Of a stretch of DNA of 64,000 nt, positions 56,169 through 64,000 are shown piece by piece. The notes beneath the pieces were generated by a model, which was given only the letters and a program-made list of their open reading frames with translations, ran no database searches and was not told where the DNA came from. Positions within the stretch are counted from its first letter, which is position 1. Every line of letters begins with the position of its first letter. The position numbers were made by a program, and so were the translations under genes. This stretch comes from Pseudomonas sp. GOM7 (GTDB lineage: Bacteria; Pseudomonadota; Gammaproteobacteria; Pseudomonadales; Pseudomonadaceae): NCBI RefSeq assembly GCF_026723825.1, contig NZ_CP113519.1, positions 5,332,001-5,396,000 of the forward strand, given 5' to 3'.

Positions 56169-58313
56169 ATGCTGCTTCTGTCGCCCACCCCCGCAACCGC
56201 CCGCCTCGGCCTGCTGGCCCTGGCTTGCGTGGCCAGCCGCATCAGCCTCGCCGCCGACCCCGTGCAACTCGACCCGCTGCAGATCAGCGGAGTGCAGACG
56301 AGCGAAATCGAGGCCGCGCACGAAGCGCTCGAGCAGGTGCCCGGCGCCAGCAACCTGGTGGACATGAGCAAGGTCGAGCAAGGCCGCGTGGCCGGCGTCG
56401 CCGACGTGCTGGCCTACCAGCCCGGGGTCTATGCGCAGTCGCCCGGCAACGAAGGCGTGAAGATCAGCGTGCGTGGCTCGGGTATCAACCGTGGCCCCGG
56501 CTCGCACGCCTCCGGCACCCATATCCTGCTCGACGGCCTGCCGCTGACCGGCTCCGGCGGCACGCCCTACGAACTGCTGGAGCCGCTGTGGGCAAGTCGC
56601 GCCGAGGTGCTGCGTGGCGCCAACGGCTTCGACCGTGGCTCGCTGGCTCTGGGCGGCGCCATCGACTACATCACCCACACCGGCTACACCGCGCCCAAGC
56701 TGCAACTGCGCTATGAAACCGGTAGCCATGGCTACCAGAAACGCAACATCGCCTCCGGCCAGGTGCTGGGCGATTTCGACTACTACCTGGCGCTGACCGA
56801 CAGCTACACCGATGGCTATCAGGATCACTCATCGGGCAAGGGCAAAGGCATCGCCGCCAACTTCGGCTATCGCCTCAATGAGAATCTGGAAACGCGCTTC
56901 TACCTGCGCTACCGCGAAACCGAGCACGAAACGCCCGGCCGCCTGACCAAGGCCCAGCTCGAGGACGATCCGCGCCAGGCCGCCGCCGACAACCTGCGCA
57001 TCGACGCGCACCGCGACCAACCCGGCAGCACCTGGCTGGCGAACAAGACCACCTGGCAGATTGATGACGACTCCACCCTGGTCGCCGGCCTGGCCTACCA
57101 CCACTACCCCATGGACATCACCGAGACCGCCTATCGCGGCGGCGCCTACCGTATCCGCGTGGACTACAGCGATATCAGCGGCACTCTGAACTACACGCGC
57201 CGGCATACCCTGTTTGGGCTCAATAGCAGCACCACCATCGGCCTGCGCAGCACCACCAACCTGCCGAGCAGCAAATCCAGGGAAACTGCGGCGCTGCCGA
57301 TCACCGTCAACGGCACCCCCTATCCCGCCGGCACCCGGATGCGCGACTACGAGCACCTCGGCTCGGACAACGTGCTGCACCTCAGCAACGACACGGAGCT
57401 GGCCCCCGACCTGTGGCTGACCAGCGGCCTGGCGCTTATCTACACCCGCCGCAAAGCCGAAGTGACCTGGCCGGCCACCGACGACAGACTCAGCCAACAC
57501 ACCTGGGACTACGCACCGCGTCTGGGTCTGCGCTATCAGCTCAACCCCGAGGTGCAGCTATTCGGCAATATCAGCCGCTCGGTGGAACCGCCGCATGCCT
57601 GGTCGATGCTCTGGAGTTCGCCGCTACGCTTCTCCAGCACCACCACCCAACCCTATGCCGCGCGCCAGCGCGCCGCCATCAGCCTGGACAACCAGACCGC
57701 CACCACCTTCGAGGTCGGCGGCCGTGGTGACTCCACGCTGGGCCAATGGGAGCTGACCTACTACTACTCGCAGGTGCGCCACGAACTGCTTACCGTCGAG
57801 ATCGAGCCCAACGTCTTCGCCGAATCCAACGCCAGCCCCACCGTGCACCAAGGCATCGAAGCCGGCCTGGTCAGCCCGCTGTGGCAAGGCGGCGCGGCCG
57901 GTGCCCTGAGCCTGCGCCAGGCCTACACCTTCAGCGACTTCCACTACCGCGACGACGACACCTTCGGCGACAACCGCCTGCCCGGCCTGCCGCGCCACCA
58001 CTACCAGGCCGAGCTGCGCTACGACCACCCGAGCGGCTTCTACGCCGGCCTCAACAGCCAGTACGCCTCCAAGGTCGCGGTGGATTACGCCAACTCCTAC
58101 CATGCCGACGCCTACGCCACCTTCGGCGCCACCCTCGGCTACGCCTCGCCGAAAGACGACTGGCAAGCCTGGCTCGACTTGCGCAACCTGACCGACAAAC
58201 GCTATGCCGCCACCGTGACGCCGGGCTATAACGACAACGGCGCGGACGCAGCGCGCTCCACGCCTGGGGAAGGGTTTGGGGTGTATACAGGGGTTTCTTG
58301 GAGTTGGTTGTAA
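56169..58313 (+). CDS. TonB-dependent outer-membrane receptor
   Basis: A 714-residue receptor with a signal peptide ending Leu-Ala-Ala-Asp (about residue 29). The plug has V-A-D-V-L-A-Y-Q-P-G-V-Y and E-V-L-R-G-A-N-G-F, and the barrel ends Ser-Trp-Leu. It is closer to the FecA-like group than to BtuB. The ATG at 56169 is chosen because the signal peptide starts there; the frame is open from 56088. No Fur or Zur box or riboswitch is seen in the 84-base gap after the EAL gene. It is followed 16 bases later by a small secreted-protein gene. Confidence 0.86.
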   Translation: MLLLSPTPATARLGLLALACVASRISLAADPVQLDPLQISGVQTSEIEAAHEALEQVPGASNLVDMSKVEQGRVAGVADVLAYQPGVYAQSPGNEGVKISVRGSGINRGPGSHASGTHILLDGLPLTGSGGTPYELLEPLWASRAEVLRGANGFDRGSLALGGAIDYITHTGYTAPKLQLRYETGSHGYQKRNIASGQVLGDFDYYLALTDSYTDGYQDHSSGKGKGIAANFGYRLNENLETRFYLRYRETEHETPGRLTKAQLEDDPRQAAADNLRIDAHRDQPGSTWLANKTTWQIDDDSTLVAGLAYHHYPMDITETAYRGGAYRIRVDYSDISGTLNYTRRHTLFGLNSSTTIGLRSTTNLPSSKSRETAALPITVNGTPYPAGTRMRDYEHLGSDNVLHLSNDTELAPDLWLTSGLALIYTRRKAEVTWPATDDRLSQHTWDYAPRLGLRYQLNPEVQLFGNISRSVEPPHAWSMLWSSPLRFSSTTTQPYAARQRAAISLDNQTATTFEVGGRGDSTLGQWELTYYYSQVRHELLTVEIEPNVFAESNASPTVHQGIEAGLVSPLWQGGAAGALSLRQAYTFSDFHYRDDDTFGDNRLPGLPRHHYQAELRYDHPSGFYAGLNSQYASKVAVDYANSYHADAYATFGATLGYASPKDDWQAWLDLRNLTDKRYAATVTPGYNDNGADAARSTPGEGFGVYTGVSWSWL

Positions 58314-58329
58314 GGCAGGGAGAAAACCG

Positions 58330-58911
58330 ATGAAGAAGTTCCTGTATGCAACGCTGGCATTTTCTTCATTGGCGGCTGGCAACGAACTGCCAGCAGGCAT
58401 TATCGAGAGTATTCCTGCCGATTATTCGGTATGGGTTTACGAGTCTGGCGAATTGGATGGCGACACGCTGACCGATTACCTCGTCGTTCTGCATAAGCCT
58501 GAAGAAACGACGCTGGCCAAAGAGCAGGAAGCACCACCAAGGCCTCTCCTGCTCTTCACCCAAACTGTCGATGGCGCTTACGCGCTGCGTGCTCGCAATG
58601 ACCAAGTGGTGTTCAAGATAAATGAGGGCGGTCAATGCGACCCGTTTGATGCCGATACCCAGGGGCTAGCCATCAAACATCGGTACTTCACCATCGAAAA
58701 TGGTGTTGCCTGCGGTCAGCACTGGACGGACTACATCACCTTCCGCTACGACCCGGCCTTAAAGGACTGGGTATTTCACAAACGAATCTTTGAAAACTGG
58801 GTTCTGAATGAGAGCCAGGATCCGGATGCCGAAGCGCTGGTTCTCGATGTACACGAAGTCACGACCGCAAAACGCGAAGCTCCCGTTCGGTTCGAGGCTT
58901 ATCGTCCTTAG
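58330..58911 (+). CDS. secreted protein of unknown function downstream of a TonB receptor
   Basis: A 193-residue protein with an N-terminal signal peptide (Met-Lys-Lys start, cleavage near Leu-Ala-Ala-Gly). The mature part has two cysteines (G-G-Q-C-D and G-V-A-C-G) and ends in a Lys/Arg-containing tail. I do not recognise the family. GGGAG precedes the ATG, and the gene follows the receptor by 16 bases, so it is probably co-transcribed and periplasmic. Base composition appears somewhat lower in GC than in the flanking genes, judged by eye. Confidence 0.68.
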   Translation: MKKFLYATLAFSSLAAGNELPAGIIESIPADYSVWVYESGELDGDTLTDYLVVLHKPEETTLAKEQEAPPRPLLLFTQTVDGAYALRARNDQVVFKINEGGQCDPFDADTQGLAIKHRYFTIENGVACGQHWTDYITFRYDPALKDWVFHKRIFENWVLNESQDPDAEALVLDVHEVTTAKREAPVRFEAYRP

Positions 58912-58913
58912 CA

Positions 58914-58944
58914 CGTAGGGTGGACAACGCTCTTCTTGTCCACC
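58914..58944. repeat. GTAGGGTGGACAA element
   Basis: CGTAGGGTGGACAA and TTGTCCACC form a hairpin three bases after the secreted-protein stop; almost the same sequence is at 42052-42083. Confidence 0.72.
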
Positions 58945-58960
58945 GTTTCAGCCCTCGGCC

Positions 58961-59722
58961 CTACGCCATACCTTCTTTACGCAGCAGATAACTATCCATG
59001 ATCCAGCCATTGCGCTCCCTTGCCTCGGCGCGGGTGGCGGCGATGCGTTCGGCCACTTCATCAAGCGGGCCGGCAACGAGGATTTCATCGGTAGTGCCGA
59101 CATAGGCGCCCCAGTAAATATGCAGCCCCTGACCGACGAAGCGGCGGTAGGTGTCCTTGGCGTCGAGCATCACCGCCACGCTGTCCACGCCCTGCGGCCA
59201 GCCTTCAGCGAGCAGGCGGCCGGTGGTGATTTCCACGGCGCGGCCAATGCTGTTGAGCGGGATGCGGTGGCGCGCGGTCAGCGCCTGCAGGCTGGTAATG
59301 CCGGGGATCACGTCATAAGCAAAGTCGCTACGCCGCGCGGCGATGGCCTCGATGATGCGGATACTGCTGTCGTACAGCGACGGGTCGCCCCAGACCATAA
59401 AGGCCGCCGTCTCGCCATCGGCCATCTGCTCGTCAATAAGCTGCTCGAACACCGCCTGCTTGTCGCGGTTGAGCTCGTCGACGCTGGCGCGATAGTCGGC
59501 GGCTTCGCGTTCGCGCTCCGGTTGCAGGCCTTCGGCGAAGCGCGGCGTGTAGCCTTCTAGAAAGCGCGCACAGATTTCCCGGCGCAGGGCGTTGAGCTTG
59601 TGCTTGGCCGCACCCTTGTCCATCAGGAAGATCACGTCGCTACGGCGCAGCGCCTTGATCGCCTGGTAGGTGATGTAGTCCGGGTCGCCGGCACCGATTC
59701 CGACCAGCAGCAGGGTTTTCAT
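58961..59722 (-). CDS. cobF: precorrin-6A synthase (deacetylating)
   Basis: A 253-residue SAM-dependent tetrapyrrole methylase of the CobF type. The N-terminus is L-L-V-G-I-G-A-G-D-P-D-Y-I-T; later come F-M-V-W-G-D-P-S-L-Y and G-I-T-S-L-Q-A-L-T-A-R-H. It methylates C1 of precorrin-5 with loss of acetic acid. The ATG overlaps the VWA gene stop by four bases, so it belongs to the chelatase operon. As CbiD is not found between cobL and cobK, this enzyme probably covers that step. Confidence 0.92.
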   Translation of the reverse strand: MKTLLLVGIGAGDPDYITYQAIKALRRSDVIFLMDKGAAKHKLNALRREICARFLEGYTPRFAEGLQPEREREAADYRASVDELNRDKQAVFEQLIDEQMADGETAAFMVWGDPSLYDSSIRIIEAIAARRSDFAYDVIPGITSLQALTARHRIPLNSIGRAVEITTGRLLAEGWPQGVDSVAVMLDAKDTYRRFVGQGLHIYWGAYVGTTDEILVAGPLDEVAERIAATRAEARERNGWIMDSYLLRKEGMA

Positions 59723-60486
59723 GGGGTTCTCCAGGTGCGCCCTGGCACGCCGGGCGCCAGGTCGTCGATATGGTGGTAGTCGGCCTGTAACGCCTGCGCC
59801 AGCTGGCGGGCACGGCCCAGGCGGATGGGCGCACGCTCGGTGTCGAGCAGCAGGCTCGGACATGGCAGCGGCAGCAACGCAGGCAGATCACGCAGGCGGC
59901 CATCGGTCAGGATCAGCAGGCGCTGGCGTTCGTTCGGTTTCAGACGCTGACGGCGCAGCAGCCAATCGCCGGCCTGTTGCAGGGCATCGAGCAGCGGCGT
60001 ACCACCACCAGCGCCCAATTCGTGCAGCCAGCGATGCAGCTCGGCGCTGGCCTTGCGCCCCTGCCACAGCCATTGCGCTTCGCGGCCACCGGCCTGCAGC
60101 ACGGCCAGGCACGCGCGCTGGCGATAGGCGCTGTCGAAGACTTCATCGAGCACGCCCTTGGCACGACTCAATGCACCGTGGCGACGGGTCGAGGCGGAGG
60201 CATCGACCAGCACCAACCACAGCTCGTCGGCCTGCTGACTGCGCGGGCGCAGCACCAATTGTTCGCGGCGTTGCGGCCGGCCCTGGCGCAGAGTGGCCGC
60301 CCAGTCGATACGACCTTGCGAGCCGCTGCGGGCGGCGCCACGCAGGCCGCCGCCGAGTCGTCCGGGCCGGTTACGGGCATCCGCGCCTGTGGCTGTGCGC
60401 GGGCGGATGCTCAGGGCTTTTTTGGCCAGCGCGGCGGCACGCGCCGCTCGCCCATGGCCTGTGGCTGCGCCGGCAGCTCGCCCCAC
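59719..60486 (-). CDS. VWA-domain protein, ChlD/BchD-like C-terminal half
   Basis: A protein of up to 255 residues containing a von Willebrand A domain with a MIDAS motif (D-A-S-A-S-T, and later T-D-G). It is preceded by the basic region G-S-Q-G-R-I-D-W-A-A-T-L typical of chelatase D subunits. With the ChlI-like AAA protein upstream it would form the ATPase part of a CobN-dependent cobaltochelatase. The start is uncertain: the only in-frame start codon seen is a GTG at 60486, 76 bases inside the ChlI gene. It overlaps cobF by four bases. Confidence 0.8.
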   Translation of the reverse strand: MGRAAGAATGHGRAARAAALAKKALSIRPRTATGADARNRPGRLGGGLRGAARSGSQGRIDWAATLRQGRPQRREQLVLRPRSQQADELWLVLVDASASTRRHGALSRAKGVLDEVFDSAYRQRACLAVLQAGGREAQWLWQGRKASAELHRWLHELGAGGGTPLLDALQQAGDWLLRRQRLKPNERQRLLILTDGRLRDLPALLPLPCPSLLLDTERAPIRLGRARQLAQALQADYHHIDDLAPGVPGRTWRTP

Positions 60487-61412
60487 TGGCCTTCGCCCTG
60501 ACTTTGTTCCTGCGCCGGCTGCGGCGCCTGGCGCTGCTCGGGCGGCGTGGCAGCCGGCGGCTGTTGCTGGCGACGACGGTGGCGCAGGACGAAGTCCTCC
60601 ACCGCGTCGATATCCACAGGCTCGATGCCTACCGCGCCACGCCAGGCCGCATGAGCACGGGCGGCGCGCAGCCAGACCAGATCGGCGCGCAGGCCATCGA
60701 CGCCGGCAGCGAAGCAGCGCTGGCTGATCTCGCCCAGCACCGCGTCATCCAGCGGGATATCGGCCAGGCGCTGGCGGGCATTGCGGCAGCGCTCGGCGAG
60801 AGCTTCCTGCTCGCTCTGCCAGCGTTGCAGGAAGGCTGTGGGATCGGCATCGAAGGCCAGGCGTCGGCGGACGATCTCGGCGCGCTCGGCCGGCTGCGGC
60901 TGGCCATCGAGGGCCAGGTTGAGGCCGAAACGGTCGAGCAGTTGCGGGCGCAGCTCGCCCTCCTCGGCATTCATGGTGCCAATCAGCACGAAGCGCGCGG
61001 CATGCCGATGGGAGATGCCGTCACGCTCGACATGGTTGACCCCGCTGGCAGCGGCATCGAGCAGCAGATCGACCAGATGGTCGGGCAACAGGTTGACCTC
61101 ATCGACATAGAGCACGCCGCCGTCGGCACGGGCTAGCAGGCCGGGGGAAAACTGCGCGCGGCCTTCACCCAGCGCCGCGTCCAGATCCAGGGTACCGACG
61201 ATACGCTCCTCACTGGCACCCAACGGCAGGGTGACGAAGCGCCCGCCCTCCAGCAGACCAGCCAGGCCACGGGCCAGTGTGGACTTGGCCATGCCACGCG
61301 GGCCTTCGATCAGCACGCCGCCGACGGCCGGATCGATGGCCGCCAGGCATAGCGCCAGCTTCAGCGAATCAGCGCCGACTACGGCGGCGAGGGGGAAGTG
61401 ATGTTCGATCAT
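60411..61412 (-). CDS. ChlI/BchI-like AAA+ ATPase (cobaltochelatase subunit type)
   Basis: A 333-residue AAA+ protein. Walker A is G-P-R-G-M-A-K-S-T, Walker B L-Y-V-D-E-V-N-L-L, and sensor 1 lies in I-G-T-M-N-A-E-E-G. A helical lid domain follows and then a Gln/Pro-rich tail. In pseudomonads such a protein with a VWA partner stands in for CobS/CobT as the ATPase for CobN. The start at 61412 fits the family N-terminus (H-H-F-P-L-A-A-V-V-G); no strong ribosome-binding site is visible. An ABC-F gene lies between it and cobN. Confidence 0.88.
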   Translation of the reverse strand: MIEHHFPLAAVVGADSLKLALCLAAIDPAVGGVLIEGPRGMAKSTLARGLAGLLEGGRFVTLPLGASEERIVGTLDLDAALGEGRAQFSPGLLARADGGVLYVDEVNLLPDHLVDLLLDAAASGVNHVERDGISHRHAARFVLIGTMNAEEGELRPQLLDRFGLNLALDGQPQPAERAEIVRRRLAFDADPTAFLQRWQSEQEALAERCRNARQRLADIPLDDAVLGEISQRCFAAGVDGLRADLVWLRAARAHAAWRGAVGIEPVDIDAVEDFVLRHRRRQQQPPAATPPEQRQAPQPAQEQSQGEGQWGELPAQPQAMGERRVPPRWPKKP

Positions 61413-61467
61413 GAAGGCATTCACGGGCGGCAAAGATCGGCATTGTAGACCAGAGCCCTCGGGCGTT

Positions 61468-63078
61468 TCACAACGCCTCGTGCAACCAGCCACTGGCCGT
61501 CCACTGCAACCTGTCGGTCAACGCCAGCGTGTCGAGAAAGGCACTATCGTGGGAAATCACCAGCAACGCCCCTCGATACGCCCGCAGAAAACGCTCCAGC
61601 TCAAGACGCGAGTCGAGATCGATATGGTTGTCCGGCTCGTCCAAAAGCAACAATTGCGGCGGCGGATCGCTCGCCAGCACACCCGCCAGTGCCACCTTCA
61701 GACGCTGACCACCGCTAAGCCTGGAGCTGGGCAGCAACGCCGCCTCGGCATCCACACCCAGGTGCACCAGACGTGTGCGCAACAGACTCTCGGCGCTACC
61801 CGGCGCCAACCGCTGCAGATGTTCCAGGGCCGACGCCTGCGCATCCAGCCCATGCAGATGCTGGTCGAGCAAGGCCCAGGGCACCTCGATTCGGCACTGA
61901 CCCGCCAGCGGCGTCAGGCGACCGGCAAGCACCGCCAGCAGGCTGGACTTGCCACAGCCATTGGGCCCGAGCACGGCAACCCGGCGCGAGCCGAACAGCT
62001 CGAAATCCGGCAACGGCGCCGTACCAAACGGCAGACGCAGATCACGCCAGTAGAGCACCCGGCGCCCTGACGGCAGGTGCTCGGTCTGTCCATGCAGGAT
62101 CACTGGCTGTTCTTCTACCACTGCTGCGGCGGCTTCCTGCACCTGCTTATCGAGCTGCTGGCGACGCGCTTCCAGGCGTTTGGCAGTGCGCCCGGCGCTG
62201 CTTTCACTGCGGCCCTTCTGCATGTCGAGCAGGATTTTCGCCTGGTTGCTGTCCTTGCCCTGGCGACGCCCACTGGCACTGCGCTGCTGCTGGCGTTCCT
62301 GCTGCTGGCGCAATTCACGCTCGCCACGCTTGCGCTCGACACGAGCGCTGTCCAGCATCTGCCGCGCGGCCTCGCGCTCCTGCTCGCGGCTCGCCTGGTA
62401 AAAGGCATAGCCACCGCCATAGCTGCGCAAGCCGGCCGCTGACAGCTCGACGATGCGCTGCATGCCGGCCAGCAGCTCACGGTCATGGCTGATCAGCACC
62501 AGGCCGCCGCGCCAACTCGCCAGGCGCTGGCCCAGACGCTTACGGCTGGGCAGATCGAGGTGGTTGCCAGGCTCGTCGAGAATCAGTAGATCAGCCTCCG
62601 CCAGCAAGGCCCCGAGCAGGGCAACGCGACTGCACTCGCCACCACTCAATTGCATCGCAGGTGTCTGCGGGTCGAGATGACCAAGGCCTTCTTCCTGCAG
62701 CGCACGTTGCAGCCGCTCGATCACATCCCACTGGCCATCGAGGCACTCGATGTCATCGGCTCGCGGCTCACCGGCCATGACCCGCTGCAAGGCATCGAAC
62801 CACGGCGCACATCCCGCCAGGTCGACGACCCTGGCGCCGGGCGCAGCCACGATACGTTGCGGCAGATAGGCGATGCGCCCCTGGCGCAGAATGCGCCCAT
62901 CACTGGGCTGCAGCTCACCAGCCAGCAAACGGCCGAGGATGCTTTTACCAACGCCATTGCGCCCCACCAGGCCGGTGTGGCGGTTATCGAAAACGTCGCT
63001 GAGCCCGTCGAACAGCATGACGCCATCGGCAAAGCGGAAAGAAACGCGCTCGAGCGCGATATGCGGGGAATCGGTCAT
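61468..63078 (-). CDS. ABC-F family ATP-binding protein
   Basis: A 536-residue protein with two ABC domains and no membrane helices, so an ABC-F factor acting on ribosomes or a related target. Domain 1 has G-R-N-G-V-G-K-S and L-S-G-G-E-C-S-R; a long charged linker rich in Gln/Arg/Glu follows (about 235-330); domain 2 has G-P-N-G-C-G-K-S-S and L-S-G-G-Q-R-L-K. It resembles antibiotic-resistance or translation-regulating ABC-F proteins without matching EttA or Uup clearly. It sits between cobN and the ChlI-like gene on the same strand, with no evident link to B12. Confidence 0.88.
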   Translation of the reverse strand: MTDSPHIALERVSFRFADGVMLFDGLSDVFDNRHTGLVGRNGVGKSILGRLLAGELQPSDGRILRQGRIAYLPQRIVAAPGARVVDLAGCAPWFDALQRVMAGEPRADDIECLDGQWDVIERLQRALQEEGLGHLDPQTPAMQLSGGECSRVALLGALLAEADLLILDEPGNHLDLPSRKRLGQRLASWRGGLVLISHDRELLAGMQRIVELSAAGLRSYGGGYAFYQASREQEREAARQMLDSARVERKRGERELRQQQERQQQRSASGRRQGKDSNQAKILLDMQKGRSESSAGRTAKRLEARRQQLDKQVQEAAAAVVEEQPVILHGQTEHLPSGRRVLYWRDLRLPFGTAPLPDFELFGSRRVAVLGPNGCGKSSLLAVLAGRLTPLAGQCRIEVPWALLDQHLHGLDAQASALEHLQRLAPGSAESLLRTRLVHLGVDAEAALLPSSRLSGGQRLKVALAGVLASDPPPQLLLLDEPDNHIDLDSRLELERFLRAYRGALLVISHDSAFLDTLALTDRLQWTASGWLHEAL

Positions 63079-63549
63079 CCATGCCTCCAGGCAATGCCGT
63101 GAATACGCGCGGACTGAGGCCGCGATCGATCACTGGTCGTGCGAACACGACGGCATTACTGACGCATTGGACGAGACTCCGGAAAAGACATGAGCGTCCA
63201 GGGTAAAAGCCAGGGAAGGTGGAGACAAGTGCATTAGGCTCACCCGGTTCTGTGGGAGGGGCTTCAGCCGCGAGTTTTTCGCCGCTAAAGCGCCTCCCAC
63301 GGCATCCCCTGAAACCGTAGGGTGAGTTAGCGGCGCAAAGCGCAAATCTTAAAGCCACGCCAGAAAGTCGCGCGCCGCGTAACCCACCGGGCGATGCATG
63401 GCGTGGCACCTATGGTGGGTTACGCCGCACTCAGTTCGGTGAGCCGGCCAGACACTGCGACAGGCGGCTGACCCTCCCTACGAACTCGGCGGTGCCGGAT
63501 GACCCCCTCTCCCCCAGCCCCTCTCCCATAAATGGGAGAGGGGCTCGCA
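63079..63549. repeat. 471-bp gap filled with several repeat elements
   Basis: It contains a GTGGGAGGGGCTTCAGCCGC ... GCGCCTCCCAC hairpin (63251-63301), a GTAGGGTGAGTTAGCGGCGC ... GGTGGGTTACGCCGC group (63318-63425), and a CT-rich CCCCTCTCCC / GGGAGAGGGG hairpin (63503-63544). No coding region is supported. The promoter of the ABC-F gene must lie near 63079-63250. Confidence 0.7.
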
Positions 63550-64000
63550 TCAGCTTTCCTCGCTATCGAGCAGCAGATTCTCCAGTGCCTCGCGGTATTC
63601 GCCAGGGTTCTCCCACAGGCCACGCTGCTGGGCTTCCAGCAAACGTTCGAGGATGTCGTTGAGCGCGCCAGGGTTGTGCTGCTGGATAAAGTCGCGGGTG
63701 TCCTTGTCCAGCAAATAGGCATCGGTGAGCAGCGCGTATTGGTGGTCGTCGACCAGCTCGCTGGTGGCGTCGAAGGCGAACAGGTAGTCGATGGTCGCGG
63801 CCAGCTCGAAAGCGCCCTTGTAGCCGTGACGCTTCATGCCCGCGATCCACTTGGGATTGGCAGCACGGGCGCGCACCACGCGGTTAAGCTCTTCCTTGAG
63901 GCTGCGAATACGCGGGATATCCGGCTGACTGTTGTCGCCAAAGTAGCTGGCCACCTTGAGCCCGCGCAGGGTTTCCACCGCCGCCAGCATGCCGCCCTGG
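63550..64000 (-). CDS. cobN: cobaltochelatase subunit CobN, C-terminal part (cut by window end)
   Basis: The last 149 residues of a CobN-type large chelatase subunit; the 5' part lies beyond position 64000. The segments L-A-A-V-E-T-L-R-G-L-K-V, G-D-N-S-Q-P-D-I-P-R-I-R-S-L-K-E-E and G-Y-K-G-A-F-E-L-A are typical of the CobN C-terminus. CobN inserts cobalt into hydrogenobyrinic acid a,c-diamide with the ATPase subunits encoded downstream. The stop is at 63550, after which comes a CT-rich hairpin. Confidence 0.92.
   Translation of the reverse strand, partial: QGGMLAAVETLRGLKVASYFGDNSQPDIPRIRSLKEELNRVVRARAANPKWIAGMKRHGYKGAFELAATIDYLFAFDATSELVDDHQYALLTDAYLLDKDTRDFIQQHNPGALNDILERLLEAQQRGLWENPGEYREALENLLLDSEES

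Overview
The window reads as a chromosomal segment of a high-GC gammaproteobacterium of the genus Pseudomonas. Most protein families here, the layout of the cobalamin locus, and the REP-type intergenic repeats fit a P. aeruginosa / P. mendocina-type genome. This is inferred from gene content; no 16S or other marker is present. I see no rRNA, tRNA, CRISPR array, phage or transposase gene.

Region 1 (1-9 kb) is centred on zinc economy. A divergent pair, folE2 (+) and dksA2-zigA-DUF1826 (-), shares one Zur-like palindrome at 5410-5424. FolE2 and the zinc-finger-less DksA2 replace zinc-dependent enzymes and ZigA is a COG0523 metallochaperone. A second COG0523 GTPase lies 1 kb further on. DUF2207 and LemA envelope proteins follow. 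Region 2 (9-17 kb) holds a cNMP/CBS/nucleotidyltransferase protein with its DEDD exonuclease partner, a chemoreceptor with a duplicated helical ligand domain, and a LysR regulator divergent from sdaA. An 875-bp gene-free element with terminal inverted repeats follows. Region 3 (18-28 kb) has two paralogous BCCT betaine-type transporters, a cardiolipin synthase, and a siderophore receptor plus PepSY protein behind a Fur-like box. Region 4 (28-36 kb) holds a TAXI-TRAP importer (binding protein, fused permease, DUF1850) next to a DctB/DctD-type sigma-54 two-component system. A -24/-12 promoter and an upstream dyad precede the binding-protein gene. A cyclopropane fatty acid synthase closes this block.

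Region 5 (36.5-50 kb) is the core corrinoid locus. It contains a TonB receptor and BtuCDF-type importer behind both a B12 riboswitch and a Zur-like box, then cobL-cobK and a 2Fe-2S protein on the minus strand. On the plus strand a second B12 riboswitch precedes cobG-cobH-cobI and a CbiG-CobJ fusion. CbiD is not present between cobL and cobK; CobF, which serves the same step, is encoded at 59 kb. Region 6 (50-58.9 kb) carries LysE, VOC, two MFS transporters, a MerR regulator with a visible operator, a GAF/EAL protein, a third TonB receptor and a secreted protein. Region 7 (59-64 kb, minus strand) is the cobaltochelatase group: cobN (cut by the window end), a ChlI-like AAA ATPase, a ChlD-like VWA protein and cobF, with an ABC-F ATPase inserted.

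Several families of short repeats (GTAGGGTG elements, CCGGATGCAATCCGG elements, CT-rich hairpins, REPs) occupy nearly every gene-free gap. In two places they provide the stop codon of the neighbouring gene.
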